Shown: positions 17,371 through 27,106, counted from the first letter of the stretch. The stretch is DNA of 64,000 nucleotides from Pannonibacter phragmitetus DSM 14782 (GCF_000382365.1 NZ_KB908215.1:434001-498000); one strand, 5' to 3'. The notes: generated by a model from the sequence alone, not told the origin. Made by a program: numbers and translations.

Positions 17371-17371
17371 A

Positions 17372-17400
17372 TTGACACGCGCACATATTGCAGCAACACT
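17372..17400 (+). promoter_or_regulatory. Predicted metE promoter
   Basis: The -35 TTGACA (17372-17377) is a perfect consensus, and the -10 AACACT (17395-17400) follows after 17 bp. A start near 17407 would begin the transcript right at the riboswitch. The palindrome abuts the -35, a position where a bound repressor would block polymerase. Confidence 0.6.
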
Positions 17401-17406
17401 GCCTTC

Positions 17407-17592
17407 ATCGTGGTTCTGCGGATCAATGATCCGGAGCTAAGAGGGAATCCGGTGCGGTGCAGTGATGTACCCATGCCGGAGCTGCCCCCGCAACTGTAAG
17501 CAGCGAGCTGCCGTTCACCATGTCACTGGGGAAGACGCCCCGGGAAGACGAATGGCCGTGATGACCTGCAAGCCAGGAGACCTGCCACGGTA
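17407..17592 (+). ncRNA. Cobalamin (B12) riboswitch upstream of metE
   Basis: The conserved blocks of the cobalamin aptamer appear in order: AAGAGGGAATCCGGTG (from 17439), GCTGCCCCCGCAACTGTAA (from 17481), a CACTGGGGAAGACG block, GACGAATGG, and the B12 box AGCCAGGAGACCTGCC (17571-17586). It binds adenosyl- or methylcobalamin and turns off the B12-independent methionine synthase when the vitamin is available. The expression platform seems translational, since a hairpin covers the ribosome-binding site downstream and no U-tract terminator is present. Confidence 0.95.
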
Positions 17593-17683
17593 GATAACGT
17601 TCTCGGGCGGGGTGTCCCGGCGTGCGCCTGTTCCGCCCGGCACACACATGCGCGTGCTCAGGCTGTCTTGCGTCATGCCCATA

Positions 17684-17709
17684 CCTTGCCCGCAACCTTC
17701 GGGGTAAGG
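17684..17709 (+). promoter_or_regulatory. Hairpin sequestering the metE ribosome-binding site
   Basis: CCTTGCCC (17684-17691) pairs along its full length with GGGTAAGG (17702-17709), with one G-U wobble. The 3' arm is the Shine-Dalgarno sequence, and the metE ATG is at 17712. This is the expected OFF structure of a translational riboswitch platform. A second stem, CGGGCGG (17604-17610) with CCGCCCG (17633-17639), lies between aptamer and hairpin. Confidence 0.7.
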
Positions 17710-17711
17710 AA

Positions 17712-20087
17712 ATGAGCATACAGACCGCAAACCTCGGTTTTCCGAGAATTGGCAGACAGCGCGAACTCAAATTTGCTCTGGAAGACTTCTGGTCAGGCAA
17801 ATCTGATGAAACCGCCCTGCAGGCCAAGGCCCGCGCCTTGCGCGCCGCCCACTGGCAGCATCAGCGGGAGGCGGGAATAAGCATCATCCCGTCCAACGAT
17901 TTCTCGCTCTACGACCATGTACTTGATCTGGCAGTGATGACCGGGGCAATCCCGGATGGCTATGGCTGGACCGGAGGGCCGGCCTCCCTTACCACACTCT
18001 TCGCCCTTGCCAGAGGCTCTGCCGGCATTGGCAGCCACCTCTGCGGCTGCAACGGCCAGTCTTCTGATGGCTCAGAGGCAAAGCCTGCGCTGGAAATGAC
18101 CAAATGGTTCGACACCAATTACCATTATCTGGTGCCGGAACTGCACGCAGGACAAACATTCAGCCTGACCGGCAACAAGCCGCTGGAGCACTTCCGGGAA
18201 GCCGCCGCACTGGGAATTCATACGCGGCCCGTCATTCTGGGGCCAGTGACCTTCTTGACGCTTGCCAAGACGCGTGACGGATCAGCCTCTCTCGCGCTGC
18301 TGGATAAGCTGCTGCCGGTCTATGGCCAGATCCTCAAGGAGCTGAAGGCGGCAGGCGCAGACTGGGTGCAGATGGATGAGCCCTGCCTTGTGAACAGCCT
18401 CTCCAGCATCGAGAAAGAAGCGCTGATGCAGGCATACCGGTACTTCGCCGCAGAGGTTCCCGGCCTCTCCCTGATGCTGGCCACCTATTTCGGCGGGCTT
18501 GAGGACAACCTCGAAACGGCCCTTTCCCTGCCCGTTGCCGGACTGCATGTGGATCTTGTCCGCGCACCACAGACCCTTGCCCCCTTGCTGGCCAGTGCGC
18601 CGGAGCATTTGCGCCTGTCACTGGGGATCATCGACGGGCGCAATGTATGGCGTGCGGATCTCGCCCGATGCCTCGACCGCATCAGCGCGGCAGCCACCTG
18701 GCCCGGCGGCATCGAAATCGCACCGTCCTGCTCCCTGCTGCATGTGCCGGTAGATCTCGCGCTTGAAACGGACCTCGATCAGGAGCTTGCCTCCTGGCTC
18801 GCCTTTGCCACGCAGAAGCTGGGCGAGCTTGCAGCCTTGCGGAACGCTCTCGCTGCCCGGGCCAGCGGCGGCAGCCAGCTTGACGGCGGCACGCCGGTGG
18901 CCTTTGACACGGCGGCGGCAGCCCTTGCAACGCGCAGCAGGTCCCACAGGGTCAGCGACCCCACCGTGCAGGCAAGAGTGCAGTCCCTCGGCACGGGTCA
19001 GCATCTGCGCGGCGCGCCTTTTGCCTTGCGGCAGGTGCTGCAGCGCACCCGCAATCCGCTGCCGCTCTTTCCAACCACCACGATCGGCTCGTTCCCGCAG
19101 ACGGCAGATGTACGAAAGGCCCGTGCCTTGCATGGGCGCGGCAAGCTGACGGGTGAGGATTACACAGCCTTCCTCAAGCGCGAGACCGCCGCAGCCATCC
19201 GCTGGCAGGAGGAAATCGGCCTTGATGTGCTGGTTCATGGCGAGTTCGAGCGCAACGATATGGTGCAGTATTTCGGCGAGCAGCTGAAAGGCTTTGCCTT
19301 CACCCGCAATGCCTGGGTGCAGAGCTATGGCTCCCGCTGCGTGCGCCCGCCCATCATCTATGGCGATGTCTCCCGGCCCGCTCCCATGACTGTGGACTGG
19401 TGGCGCTTCGCCCAGTCCCAGACAGGCAAGCCGGTCAAAGGCATGCTGACCGGTCCGGTGACCATCCTGAACTGGTCCTTCGTGCGCGACGACCTGCCAC
19501 GCGAGACGGTATGCCGGCAGATCGCCCTGGCCATCCGGGATGAAGTGTCGGACCTGGAGGCCGCCGGGGCCTCGATGATACAGATCGATGAAGCAGCCCT
19601 GCGGGAAGGACTGCCGCTGCGCCGCAGGGATTGGGATCACTATCTCGACTGGGCCATCCGCTGCTTCCGCATCTGCTGCAGCGAGGCGGGAGACTCGACC
19701 CAGATCCATACCCATATGTGCTACTCGGAGTTCAATGGCATCCTTCCCGCCATCATCGCCATGGATGCGGATGTCATCTCCATCGAGGCCTCCCGCTCGC
19801 GGATGGAACTGCTGGATGCCCTGACATCACAGGGTTACCCGAACGAGATCGGCCCCGGCATCTATGACATTCACTCGCCCCGCATTCCGGGCATCGGCGA
19901 GATCGAAACCCTGCTGGGCCTCGCGCGCCAGCGGTTGCGCGACGGTCAGATGTGGGTCAATCCGGATTGCGGGTTGAAGACACGCAAGTGGGATGAAGTC
20001 CGCCCGGCCCTGATCAACATGGTTGAGGCAGCCCGCGCCCTGCGCCGTGCGGCAGGTGTCCGGACGCAAGGCGGAGACGCAGCATGA
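17712..20087 (+). CDS. metE: Cobalamin-independent methionine synthase
   Basis: A 791-residue MetE, which transfers the methyl group of methyltetrahydropteroyl-polyglutamate to homocysteine. It has the two-barrel layout of the family: an N-terminal LGFPRIGRQRELK start and a C-terminal catalytic barrel. The zinc ligands are His668 and Cys670 (THMCYSEFN), Glu692 (SIEASRS) and Cys753 (NPDCGLKTR), matching E. coli positions 641, 643, 665 and 726. The frame opens at 17622, inside the leader. The ATG at 17712, preceded by GTAAGGA, is the real start. It is controlled by the upstream palindrome and riboswitch, and its end overlaps the next gene. Confidence 0.97.
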   Translation: MSIQTANLGFPRIGRQRELKFALEDFWSGKSDETALQAKARALRAAHWQHQREAGISIIPSNDFSLYDHVLDLAVMTGAIPDGYGWTGGPASLTTLFALARGSAGIGSHLCGCNGQSSDGSEAKPALEMTKWFDTNYHYLVPELHAGQTFSLTGNKPLEHFREAAALGIHTRPVILGPVTFLTLAKTRDGSASLALLDKLLPVYGQILKELKAAGADWVQMDEPCLVNSLSSIEKEALMQAYRYFAAEVPGLSLMLATYFGGLEDNLETALSLPVAGLHVDLVRAPQTLAPLLASAPEHLRLSLGIIDGRNVWRADLARCLDRISAAATWPGGIEIAPSCSLLHVPVDLALETDLDQELASWLAFATQKLGELAALRNALAARASGGSQLDGGTPVAFDTAAAALATRSRSHRVSDPTVQARVQSLGTGQHLRGAPFALRQVLQRTRNPLPLFPTTTIGSFPQTADVRKARALHGRGKLTGEDYTAFLKRETAAAIRWQEEIGLDVLVHGEFERNDMVQYFGEQLKGFAFTRNAWVQSYGSRCVRPPIIYGDVSRPAPMTVDWWRFAQSQTGKPVKGMLTGPVTILNWSFVRDDLPRETVCRQIALAIRDEVSDLEAAGASMIQIDEAALREGLPLRRRDWDHYLDWAIRCFRICCSEAGDSTQIHTHMCYSEFNGILPAIIAMDADVISIEASRSRMELLDALTSQGYPNEIGPGIYDIHSPRIPGIGEIETLLGLARQRLRDGQMWVNPDCGLKTRKWDEVRPALINMVEAARALRRAAGVRTQGGDAA

Positions 20088-20917
20088 CGGCCACCGCTGT
20101 TTCAACTTCAACCCCACAGGAAGGGCTGGCGCACGCGCCAGCCCCGATCGCCACTCTGCTGGAGATCGTCTTTCCGGGCGACACCAACCACCATGGCACA
20201 CTCTTCGGCGGTGCCGGGCTGGCCTATATGGACCGGATCGCCTTCATCGCTGCCAGCCGTCACGGCCGTGTGCCTTTCGTTACGGCCTCCTGCGAAAATG
20301 TGGGTTTTCACAAGCCCGCGCATGTGGGCGAGATCGTCTCCTTTGACGCTTCCATCCGTGAGGTGCGGCGCCGGTCCCTGACTGTGGAAGTGAAGATGGC
20401 TGCCCAGACGATTCTGGGCGGCGAGCGTCATCTCTGCACGGCGGGTGTGTTCCACATGGTTGCCTTGCCCGGTGAAGGAAAAGCTGCCGGCTGGAGCCTT
20501 CCGCCCCTGACGGAAGAGGCAGCCCCTGCCAAGCCTGACGAACTTCGCATGGCGGATATTGTCTTTGCAGATCAGGTCAATGGCAATGGTGCCCTGTTCG
20601 GCGGCCACGCCCTTGCCTTCATGACCAAGGCAGCCTTCATCACCGCCTCGCGCCTCAGCGGCAGGCTCACAGTGCTGGCAGCAACAAGGCAGATCGACTT
20701 CCACCACCCCGTCGCCCTTGGGGCAATCGTGGAGGCAGTGGCGCGGACAGCTTCCGTCGGACGGTCCTCGATTCATGTCGAGGTGGATCTGTGGTTCGAA
20801 GGCCTGCTGACGGGAGAAAGGCAACTGGCCGCGAAAGGGCAGTTCGTCATGGTCGCAGTGGATGCCTCGCACCGGCCGGTGCCCGTACGCCAGGCGCAAG
20901 GTACGGCTTGCCCCTGA
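20084..20917 (+). CDS. Double-hotdog acyl-CoA thioesterase
   Basis: A 277-residue protein with two tandem hotdog domains of the acyl-CoA thioesterase (YciA/ACOT) type. The first has NHHGTLFGGAGLAYMD (about residues 35-50) and the second NGNGALFGGHALAFMT (about 165-180); each is followed by the domain's second half. The family hydrolyses acyl-CoA thioesters; the chain length is unknown. Its ATG overlaps the metE stop by four bases (ATGA), so it should be co-transcribed and translationally coupled with metE, and therefore under the riboswitch. That partnership is unusual for this family. Confidence 0.85.
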   Translation: MTATAVSTSTPQEGLAHAPAPIATLLEIVFPGDTNHHGTLFGGAGLAYMDRIAFIAASRHGRVPFVTASCENVGFHKPAHVGEIVSFDASIREVRRRSLTVEVKMAAQTILGGERHLCTAGVFHMVALPGEGKAAGWSLPPLTEEAAPAKPDELRMADIVFADQVNGNGALFGGHALAFMTKAAFITASRLSGRLTVLAATRQIDFHHPVALGAIVEAVARTASVGRSSIHVEVDLWFEGLLTGERQLAAKGQFVMVAVDASHRPVPVRQAQGTACP

Positions 20918-20937
20918 CGGAACAGGCGCCGTTGAGG

Positions 20938-20966
20938 GTGCGGCAGGCCGATCTGTTCTGCCGCAC
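20938..20966. terminator. Inverted repeat between convergent genes
   Basis: A perfect 9-bp repeat, GTGCGGCAG (20938-20946) with CTGCCGCAC (20958-20966), lies between the thioesterase stop and the rsuA stop. There is no T-run, so it is at most a weak bidirectional terminator. Confidence 0.45.
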
Positions 20967-20971
20967 GTTCC

Positions 20972-21676
20972 TCAAACCGTTCCGAACACCTTGTCCACGT
21001 CCGTGGCATCCAGGAGGCGCCACTTGCCTTCTTCGACGCCGTCCAGTCCCAGATGGCCGATGCGGATGCGGGAGAGGGTGTTCACGTGGTTGCCGGTGGC
21101 GGCGAACATGCGGCGGACCTGATGGTAACGGCCCTCGTGCAGCGTCAGCCGCACCTTTTGCGGGGTCAGAACTTCCAGTTCGGCAGGCTTCAGCGGCTTG
21201 TCCTCGCTCTCCAGCATCATGTTGCCGGAGGCGAACAATTCGGCCTCGGTGCCCTGCAAGGGCCTGTCCAGCTCGGCCTCATAGACCTTGGGCACCTCGG
21301 CTTTGGGCGAGATGATCTTGTGCAGCAAGGTGCCGTCATCGGTGAAGAGCAGTGCGCCGGTTGTCTCGCGGTCGAGGCGGCCAACGGTGGACAGCACCGG
21401 CTTGCGGTAGCGGAACCGGTCCGGCAGCAGGTCATAGACGAGGCGCCCCTGATCCTTGGTCGAGCAGGTGTAGCCCACCGGCTTGTTGAGCAGCAGGATC
21501 ATGCCCTGCGGCGGATCCAGAGGCTCATCGTCAAACAGGATGTCCTCATGGGCGGTCTTGGAATCGGCCTTGAGCCGCTGACCGGCCCGGTCGGTCACCC
21601 AGCCGTTGCGAATGGCGATCTGCACTTCCTTGCGGGTGCCGTAGCCGAGATTGGCGAGAAGCTTGACCAGTCTCAT
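20972..21676 (-). CDS. rsuA: 16S rRNA pseudouridine synthase RsuA-type
   Basis: A 234-residue pseudouridine synthase. An N-terminal S4-like RNA-binding domain (MRLVKLLANLGYGTRKEV) is followed by the catalytic core with the nucleophilic Asp in GRLDRETTGALLFTDDG. LLNKPVGYTCS and EGRYHQVRRMFAATGNHV are RsuA/RluB-family motifs. RsuA modifies uridine 516 of 16S rRNA; RluE-like alternatives act on 23S rRNA and cannot be excluded. It overlaps the upstream methyltransferase gene by four bases, making an rRNA-modification operon. Confidence 0.85.
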   Translation of the reverse strand: MRLVKLLANLGYGTRKEVQIAIRNGWVTDRAGQRLKADSKTAHEDILFDDEPLDPPQGMILLLNKPVGYTCSTKDQGRLVYDLLPDRFRYRKPVLSTVGRLDRETTGALLFTDDGTLLHKIISPKAEVPKVYEAELDRPLQGTEAELFASGNMMLESEDKPLKPAELEVLTPQKVRLTLHEGRYHQVRRMFAATGNHVNTLSRIRIGHLGLDGVEEGKWRLLDATDVDKVFGTV

Positions 21677-22716
21677 CGGCCGCGTGCCTTGCGTGCGTGG
21701 ATCACCTTGTAGCCGCCCTCGTCCGCCACCATGATGGCCTCGGCAAAGACTTCATTGATGACGCCCTCGTAGGGAAGATGCCGGTTGGCGACGAGCCACA
21801 GATGCCCGCCCGGCTTCAGGGACCGCGCCGCTGCCCGCACGAAGCCCTGGCCGATATCCGTCCGTCCGGCCTTGCCGGTCTGGTGGAACGGCGGATTGGT
21901 GACGATGAAGTCATAGGTCTTGTTCAGCCCCTTGGACACGTCCACCCAGTGGAAGCCGAGGCGGCGGCCGGTAGCCAGCGGCGTCACATTCTCCCGCGCC
22001 AGATCCAGCGCCCGCTGTTCGGCCTCGTAAAGATCGAGCCCCGTCACCTTGGCACAGCGCTTGAGAACTTCAGTCGAGAGATAGCCGAAGCCCGCCCCCA
22101 GATCCGCGCCTTCGCCGGAAAGGCTCGACGGCAGATTGGCCGCCAGCAGCGCGGAAGCGGCATCGATATGATCCCAGGCGAAAACGCCCGGACGGCTGAG
22201 GAACTGCCCGTCAAGGATCGGGCGCACCGCGTCCAGTTCCACCCATTCGGCCACCAGCGCGCCGTTGACGCGGGCCTCATCCTTGATGGTCCAGGCAACG
22301 CGGCACTTGGCCTTGGAGAGTTTGCCGTCGAGACCGGCAAGGCTTTCAAGATCACCCTCCAGCGCCTTGCCGCCCTCCGCATTGGTGGCACAGACCACGA
22401 TCAGCCCGCCCGGCGCTGTACGGCGCACGGCATCGGCCAGCAGGGCACGGGCTTCCTGCTTCTGGCGCGGCGGCAGCACCAGCACCAGCGGATAGCCCTC
22501 GCCCTCGGCCTGATGCAGCACCGTGTGGCCCATTGCGGCCAGCGCATCCCGGTCGGGCGCAAAGCTCTGCACCGGCACCAGCGCGCCTTCGGGCAGTTCC
22601 TTCATATCCGCGCCCGCGCGGGCACGCAGAAACAGGATGCTGCCCCGCGCCTTGGGCAAGTCCAGCGTGCCGTTCAGAAAGGGAAGGAGGAGCGTTTCAA
22701 GGACAGGATCGGACAT
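21673..22716 (-). CDS. RsmC/RlmG-type rRNA (guanine-N2) methyltransferase
   Basis: A SAM-dependent methyltransferase with two related halves, as in RsmC: a degenerate N-terminal domain and a catalytic C-terminal domain. The latter shows motif I (GADLGAGFGYLS), the acidic loop LDLYEAEQ and catalytic TNPPFHQTGK. RsmC modifies G1207 of 16S rRNA and RlmG G1835 of 23S rRNA; I cannot separate them. I start at MSDPVLETLL (22716), because the 21 upstream codons look non-coding. It is upstream of and overlapping rsuA. Confidence 0.82.
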   Translation of the reverse strand: MSDPVLETLLLPFLNGTLDLPKARGSILFLRARAGADMKELPEGALVPVQSFAPDRDALAAMGHTVLHQAEGEGYPLVLVLPPRQKQEARALLADAVRRTAPGGLIVVCATNAEGGKALEGDLESLAGLDGKLSKAKCRVAWTIKDEARVNGALVAEWVELDAVRPILDGQFLSRPGVFAWDHIDAASALLAANLPSSLSGEGADLGAGFGYLSTEVLKRCAKVTGLDLYEAEQRALDLARENVTPLATGRRLGFHWVDVSKGLNKTYDFIVTNPPFHQTGKAGRTDIGQGFVRAAARSLKPGGHLWLVANRHLPYEGVINEVFAEAIMVADEGGYKVIHARKARGR

Positions 22717-22834
22717 GGCGGCGCTTTCAATGCAGGCGGGCGGCAGTTCTGCACTGCCGCCCGGCCGGTTCATCCGCACTCATACAAGCCGCAGCGGGCA
22801 AGGTCAAAGCCGCCTTGCGCCGCCTGCAGGCAGA

Positions 22835-24517
22835 TCACGCAGCGGCAAGCCTGCGCACGAAGTCATCCACCGCACGGCGCAGGGCATCCGTCTGGCTGCC
22901 CACCGCATGCGAGGAGGTCATGAGCCGGGCCGCAGTCTCATTCGTCTGCGCCACCGCGCTGCGCATTTGTTCCATGTTGCCGGTAACTTCGGAGGTGCGG
23001 GCGGAGGTGACCTGCGCATTGGAAGCAATTTCCGCGGTCGCCTGCCCCTGCTGCTCGACGGAGCGGCTGACGGATTCGGCATGTTCATCAATGGTGCGCA
23101 TGATTTCGGTGATCTTCTCGATCGCCAGAACCGCATCATCCGTCGATGCCTGAATGGCTGAAATCTGGCTGGAGATCTCGTCCGTGGCCTTGGCGGTCTG
23201 CGAGGCCAGCTGCTTCACCTCGGATGCCACAACCGCAAAGCCCTTGCCCATCTCGCCGGCCCGCGCCGCCTCGATGGTGGCGTTGAGCGCCAGAAGGTTG
23301 GTCTGGGCGGCAATCTCCTGGATGAGCGTCACCACCTGGCCGATCTTGTCGGCCGCGACCGCAAGGCTGGTCACCTTCTGGTTCGTGGCTTCCGCCTGGC
23401 GGGAGGCATCATCCACCACCTGGGCTGTCGTCGTCACCTGCCGGGTGATTTCTCCAATCGAGGCAGACAGTTCCTCGGAGGCAGCGGCGACCGTTTCAAC
23501 GTTGGAGGACGCCTGCAGCGCGGCATCGGCGGCGGCACTCACCATGCCGCTGCTCTGACGGGCCGTCGCGTCCATCGCCGAAACATCGCGGCTCAGTTCC
23601 ACCGCCGCATTCTGCAGGGCATCGAAATAGCTGCCGGTCGTGGCACGGAAGTCCTCGGCAAGGCGGCGCATGAGTTCGGCCTTCTCGGCCTGCGTCTCGT
23701 CCTCTCGCCTGCGCACGGTCTCGGCAAGCTCATTCTGCTCGATCAGTGACTGGCGGAACCCGGCAAGAGCATCGCGCAGATCGCCCAGTTCATCCGCGCT
23801 GGACCATTCCGGCAGCCGGTGGGACAGATCTCCGCGCGACAGGGCACCGGCCGTTGCCGCCAGTTCATCCGCCCGCACGGCAATGCGCGAGCGCAGGAAC
23901 AGCCAGCCGCCAATGGCGGCAAAAAGGGTCGCACCAATCGAGATCATCTGCACCAGCGCAACGGCACTGGCGGTGGCCTGCAGACCGGCGATCCCCTCAG
24001 CCATCTCTGCCTTGATCAGTTCTTCCGCCTTGTCCGCCTCTGCGATCAGCATGTCGAACGCCTGGTCAAACACTTCGTCAGCGTTGCTGCCGGCAATGTC
24101 CTTGCCGACATTCATGTAACGCTCGCGGGCGACCTTCTCAAACGTATCGACTTCTTTCTGGACAGCCTGCATCACGCGGCGCACTTCCCCCGACTCCGTG
24201 GGAAAAAACCTGCCCTCATCATTGGTGCCGCCATTCAGAATGGCACCGGCGAAGAAGCGCGCTTCCTGCATAAGGTCCCAGACCTCATTGACGTCCTCGC
24301 CCTCGTCCCCGGTCATGATCTCCTCGAAGATCAGATGGGCACGTGTCGCCGTCAGCTTGATTTCCATCGCAGCATCAGCCAGAGGCGCGAGCCTTTCTCC
24401 GACGTGAAGCCCCTGGTCTGCCAGTCTGGCACTTTGTATGAAAGTCAGTACGCCCGTCACAACAACGACTGCAGCCATCGCGGAGAAAATACTCAGCAGC
24501 TTCCCGGAAACACGCAT
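22835..24517 (-). CDS. Methyl-accepting chemotaxis protein
   Basis: A 560-residue chemoreceptor. A first transmembrane helix at about residues 8-30 is followed by a mostly helical periplasmic sensor (four-helix-bundle-like) and a second helix ([23 protein letters not shown], split as [11 protein letters not shown] and [12 protein letters not shown]). A HAMP domain and the signalling domain follow, with the hairpin tip [18 protein letters not shown] and [13 protein letters not shown]. There is no C-terminal CheR-binding pentapeptide. The frame extends upstream to 24556; I start at [11 protein letters not shown]. No chemotaxis genes are nearby, so it is an orphan receptor. Ligand unknown. Confidence 0.92.
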   Translation of the reverse strand: MRVSGKLLSIFSAMAAVVVVTGVLTFIQSARLADQGLHVGERLAPLADAAMEIKLTATRAHLIFEEIMTGDEGEDVNEVWDLMQEARFFAGAILNGGTNDEGRFFPTESGEVRRVMQAVQKEVDTFEKVARERYMNVGKDIAGSNADEVFDQAFDMLIAEADKAEELIKAEMAEGIAGLQATASAVALVQMISIGATLFAAIGGWLFLRSRIAVRADELAATAGALSRGDLSHRLPEWSSADELGDLRDALAGFRQSLIEQNELAETVRRREDETQAEKAELMRRLAEDFRATTGSYFDALQNAAVELSRDVSAMDATARQSSGMVSAAADAALQASSNVETVAAASEELSASIGEITRQVTTTAQVVDDASRQAEATNQKVTSLAVAADKIGQVVTLIQEIAAQTNLLALNATIEAARAGEMGKGFAVVASEVKQLASQTAKATDEISSQISAIQASTDDAVLAIEKITEIMRTIDEHAESVSRSVEQQGQATAEIASNAQVTSARTSEVTGNMEQMRSAVAQTNETAARLMTSSHAVGSQTDALRRAVDDFVRRLAAA

Positions 24518-24695
24518 CCTGCAATCCCTCTTTGGGGCATGTGGTGAACATGCCAAACCAGACGGAATGATGCGGGATAGATGTTACGACAATCTTAGTC
24601 TCTCGAAAGGCTTTGATCGGCACTTATAACAATGAAATACAATTCGAGTGACTACCTGCAAAGAGGCTCAGTCTTTCCGGTGGCAGGATCAACAA

Positions 24696-26285
24696 TCAGG
24701 CACTATGCACAATCTCGCGGGTCTCACGGAAACCGATATCGGGATTCTTTTCCCCTACGTAATTGACTTCCCAGCCGCTTTTGAACAGGAAAACCGGCTT
24801 GTCGTCGCGGTCGAGAGCCACGCTCATGCGGTTGGCCTCGATGAACTTCTGCAGCTTGACCGGATCATTGCACTCGATCCAGCGCGCCGTCGTATAGGGC
24901 ACTGTCTCGAAGCCGATTTCGGTGCTGTATTCGTTCTTCAGGCGGTCCACCACCACATCGAGCTGCAGCATGCCGACGACGCCGACGATCCAGTTAGAGC
25001 CAAGATCCGGCTTGAAGATCTGCACCAGCCCCTCTTCCGCGAGATCCGAAAGGCCCTGACGCATCTGCTTGACGCGCATGGTGTCCGACAGACGCACGCG
25101 GCGCAGCACTTCCGGAGCAAAAGCCGGCAGGCCGGTGACGTGGATTTCCTCGCCCTCTGTCAGCGTATCGCCCACGCGCAGCTGGCCGTGGTTCGGCACT
25201 CCGATCACGTCGCCGGGATAGGCCTCATCCGCAATTTCGCGCTCCTCTGCGAAGAACAGGATCGGCGCCGAAACGGCAATGCTCTTGCCCGCGCGCACAT
25301 GCTTCAGCCGCATGCCGCGCTTGAAAGTGCCCGAGCACAGGCGCACGAAGGCGATGCGGTCGCGGTGCTTGGGGTCCATGTTGGCCTGCACCTTGAAGAC
25401 GAAACCCGTCACATCCGGCTCATCCGGGCTGATCGTCCGCCCGCCCGTTGCCGCCTGAGAGTGGGGTGCTGGCGCATATTCGGCAATGAAATCCAGCAGG
25501 TCATTGATGCCGTAATCGCGCAGGGCCGAGCCGAAGAACACCGGCGTCAGATGCCCTTCGAGGAAGCTTTCCCGGTCAAACGGAGTGTAGCCTTCCGTAC
25601 CCAGTTCAACATTCTCCGCCAGCTCGCCCATGATGCGGTCGAACACCCAGTCCGTCAGCACCGGGTCCTCAAGGCCGGCAACCTCCAGCGTGCGGGCGTA
25701 AGGCCCGCCGCGTTCGCCGGACGAGGTCTGGAACGTCTTGCGCTGCCAGTCATAGATGCCGAAAAAGTCCGAGCCCATGCCCACCGGCCAGGTCATCGGA
25801 GACACGTCCAGCGCCAGCGCCTCCTGCACCTCGTCGAGGATCTCCAGCGCGTGCCGGCCTTCACGGTCGATCTTGTTGACGAAAGTGATAATCGGAATGT
25901 CGCGCAAGCGGCAGACCTCGAACAGCTTGCGCGTCTGGGTTTCGATGCCCTTGGCCGCGTCGATCACCATGATGGCGGCATCCACGGCCGTCAGTGTGCG
26001 GTAGGTGTCTTCGGAGAAGTCTTCGTGGCCCGGCGTGTCGAGCAGATTGTAGATGATGCCGCCGCGCTCGAAGGTCATCACGGACGAGGACACCGAGATG
26101 CCGCGCTCCTGCTCGATCTTCATCCAGTCCGACCGGGCGCGGCGGCGCTCGCCGCGCGCGCGCACCTGACCGGCCGCCCGGATGGCACCGCCCGAAAGCA
26201 GAAGCTTTTCCGTCAGCGTCGTCTTGCCGGCGTCCGGATGCGAGATGATCGCAAAGGTACGGCGGGTCAGATAGGGGGCGGTCAT
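24696..26285 (-). CDS. prfC: Peptide chain release factor 3
   Basis: A 529-residue translational GTPase that recycles RF1/RF2 after termination. The G motifs are intact: G1 SHPDAGKTTL, the switch I area QERGISVSSSV, G3 DTPGHEDFSEDTYRTL and G4 NKIDREGR. The length and the C-terminal domains match RF3 and not EF-G, which is far longer. It is a single gene on the minus strand, divergent from the DUF2585 gene. The large frame on the opposite strand (24648-26768) is its mirror image. Confidence 0.96.
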   Translation of the reverse strand: MTAPYLTRRTFAIISHPDAGKTTLTEKLLLSGGAIRAAGQVRARGERRRARSDWMKIEQERGISVSSSVMTFERGGIIYNLLDTPGHEDFSEDTYRTLTAVDAAIMVIDAAKGIETQTRKLFEVCRLRDIPIITFVNKIDREGRHALEILDEVQEALALDVSPMTWPVGMGSDFFGIYDWQRKTFQTSSGERGGPYARTLEVAGLEDPVLTDWVFDRIMGELAENVELGTEGYTPFDRESFLEGHLTPVFFGSALRDYGINDLLDFIAEYAPAPHSQAATGGRTISPDEPDVTGFVFKVQANMDPKHRDRIAFVRLCSGTFKRGMRLKHVRAGKSIAVSAPILFFAEEREIADEAYPGDVIGVPNHGQLRVGDTLTEGEEIHVTGLPAFAPEVLRRVRLSDTMRVKQMRQGLSDLAEEGLVQIFKPDLGSNWIVGVVGMLQLDVVVDRLKNEYSTEIGFETVPYTTARWIECNDPVKLQKFIEANRMSVALDRDDKPVFLFKSGWEVNYVGEKNPDIGFRETREIVHSA

Positions 26286-26548
26286 GGTCGGCTCCTTGGC
26301 GAGAGGCGGGGCACAGGCGAAGCGTGGGCGAACAAGGCAGCGCGGACGCGCCAGGCCGCAGGCTTCAGCTGGCTGGGACTGTCATTGGCGCAAGGTCATA
26401 GAGCCAGCAGCGCCAGAATGCCAGCACAGAATAAGGCTTTCCCGCCGCTTCCCGCCCCCCCCCTGCCCCGAGCCGTCACGCAGCGCCTCTGGCCAGCGCA
26501 AGCGCCTGCGGCTAAGGATGATATGGGCAGTTTCAACAGGAGATCCAT

Positions 26549-27106
26549 TTGTCCGCACGTGCTTCCTTCATTACCGGCCTCGTTCTTCTGGCCGCCACCG
26601 CCGCAATCCTGCTCGCCATGGGCCGCATTCCCATCTGCGAATGCGGCTACGTCAAGTTCTGGACCCCGGCGAGCGATGTCTCCGGCTCCTCCCAGCACAT
26701 TGCCGACTGGTACACCCCTTCACACATCATCCACGGCTTCCTGTTCTTTGGACTGGCCTGGCTCGTGATGCGCGCCCGTCCGCTGGGCGAAAAGGCACTG
26801 CTTGCCATCGTCATCGAAGCGGCCTGGGAAATCGTCGAGAACAGCCCCTGGGTCATCGACCGCTACCGCGAGGCCACCATTGCTGTGGGCTACACCGGCG
26901 ACAGCGTGCTGAATTCGATCGCCGATATCCTCTGGATGCTCGCCGGCTTCTGGTTCGCCGCCCGCATGCCGGTCTGGGTCACAGTTGCTGCCGCCATCGC
27001 TTTCGAACTGATCGCCCTCTGGGTCATCCGCGACAACCTGACCCTCAACGTGATCATGCTGCTTTATCCGCTGGAGGCCATCAAGGTCTGGCAGGGAGGG
27101 GCTTGA
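26549..27106 (+). CDS. DUF2585 (UPF0314) membrane protein
   Basis: A 185-residue integral membrane protein of the DUF2585/UPF0314 family, which is confined largely to alphaproteobacteria. It has four or five predicted transmembrane segments, a CECGYVKFW motif after the first, [15 protein letters not shown], and [17 protein letters not shown]. Function unknown. The start is a TTG at 26549, chosen because AGGAGA lies eight bases upstream, the right spacing, and there is no better ATG. Confidence 0.85.
   Translation: MSARASFITGLVLLAATAAILLAMGRIPICECGYVKFWTPASDVSGSSQHIADWYTPSHIIHGFLFFGLAWLVMRARPLGEKALLAIVIEAAWEIVENSPWVIDRYREATIAVGYTGDSVLNSIADILWMLAGFWFAARMPVWVTVAAAIAFELIALWVIRDNLTLNVIMLLYPLEAIKVWQGGA

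Noticed and set aside
24648-26768. 706-codon open frame on the plus strand
   Set aside because: Exact mirror of prfC; the translation is His/Gln/Arg-rich and has no recognisable domain.
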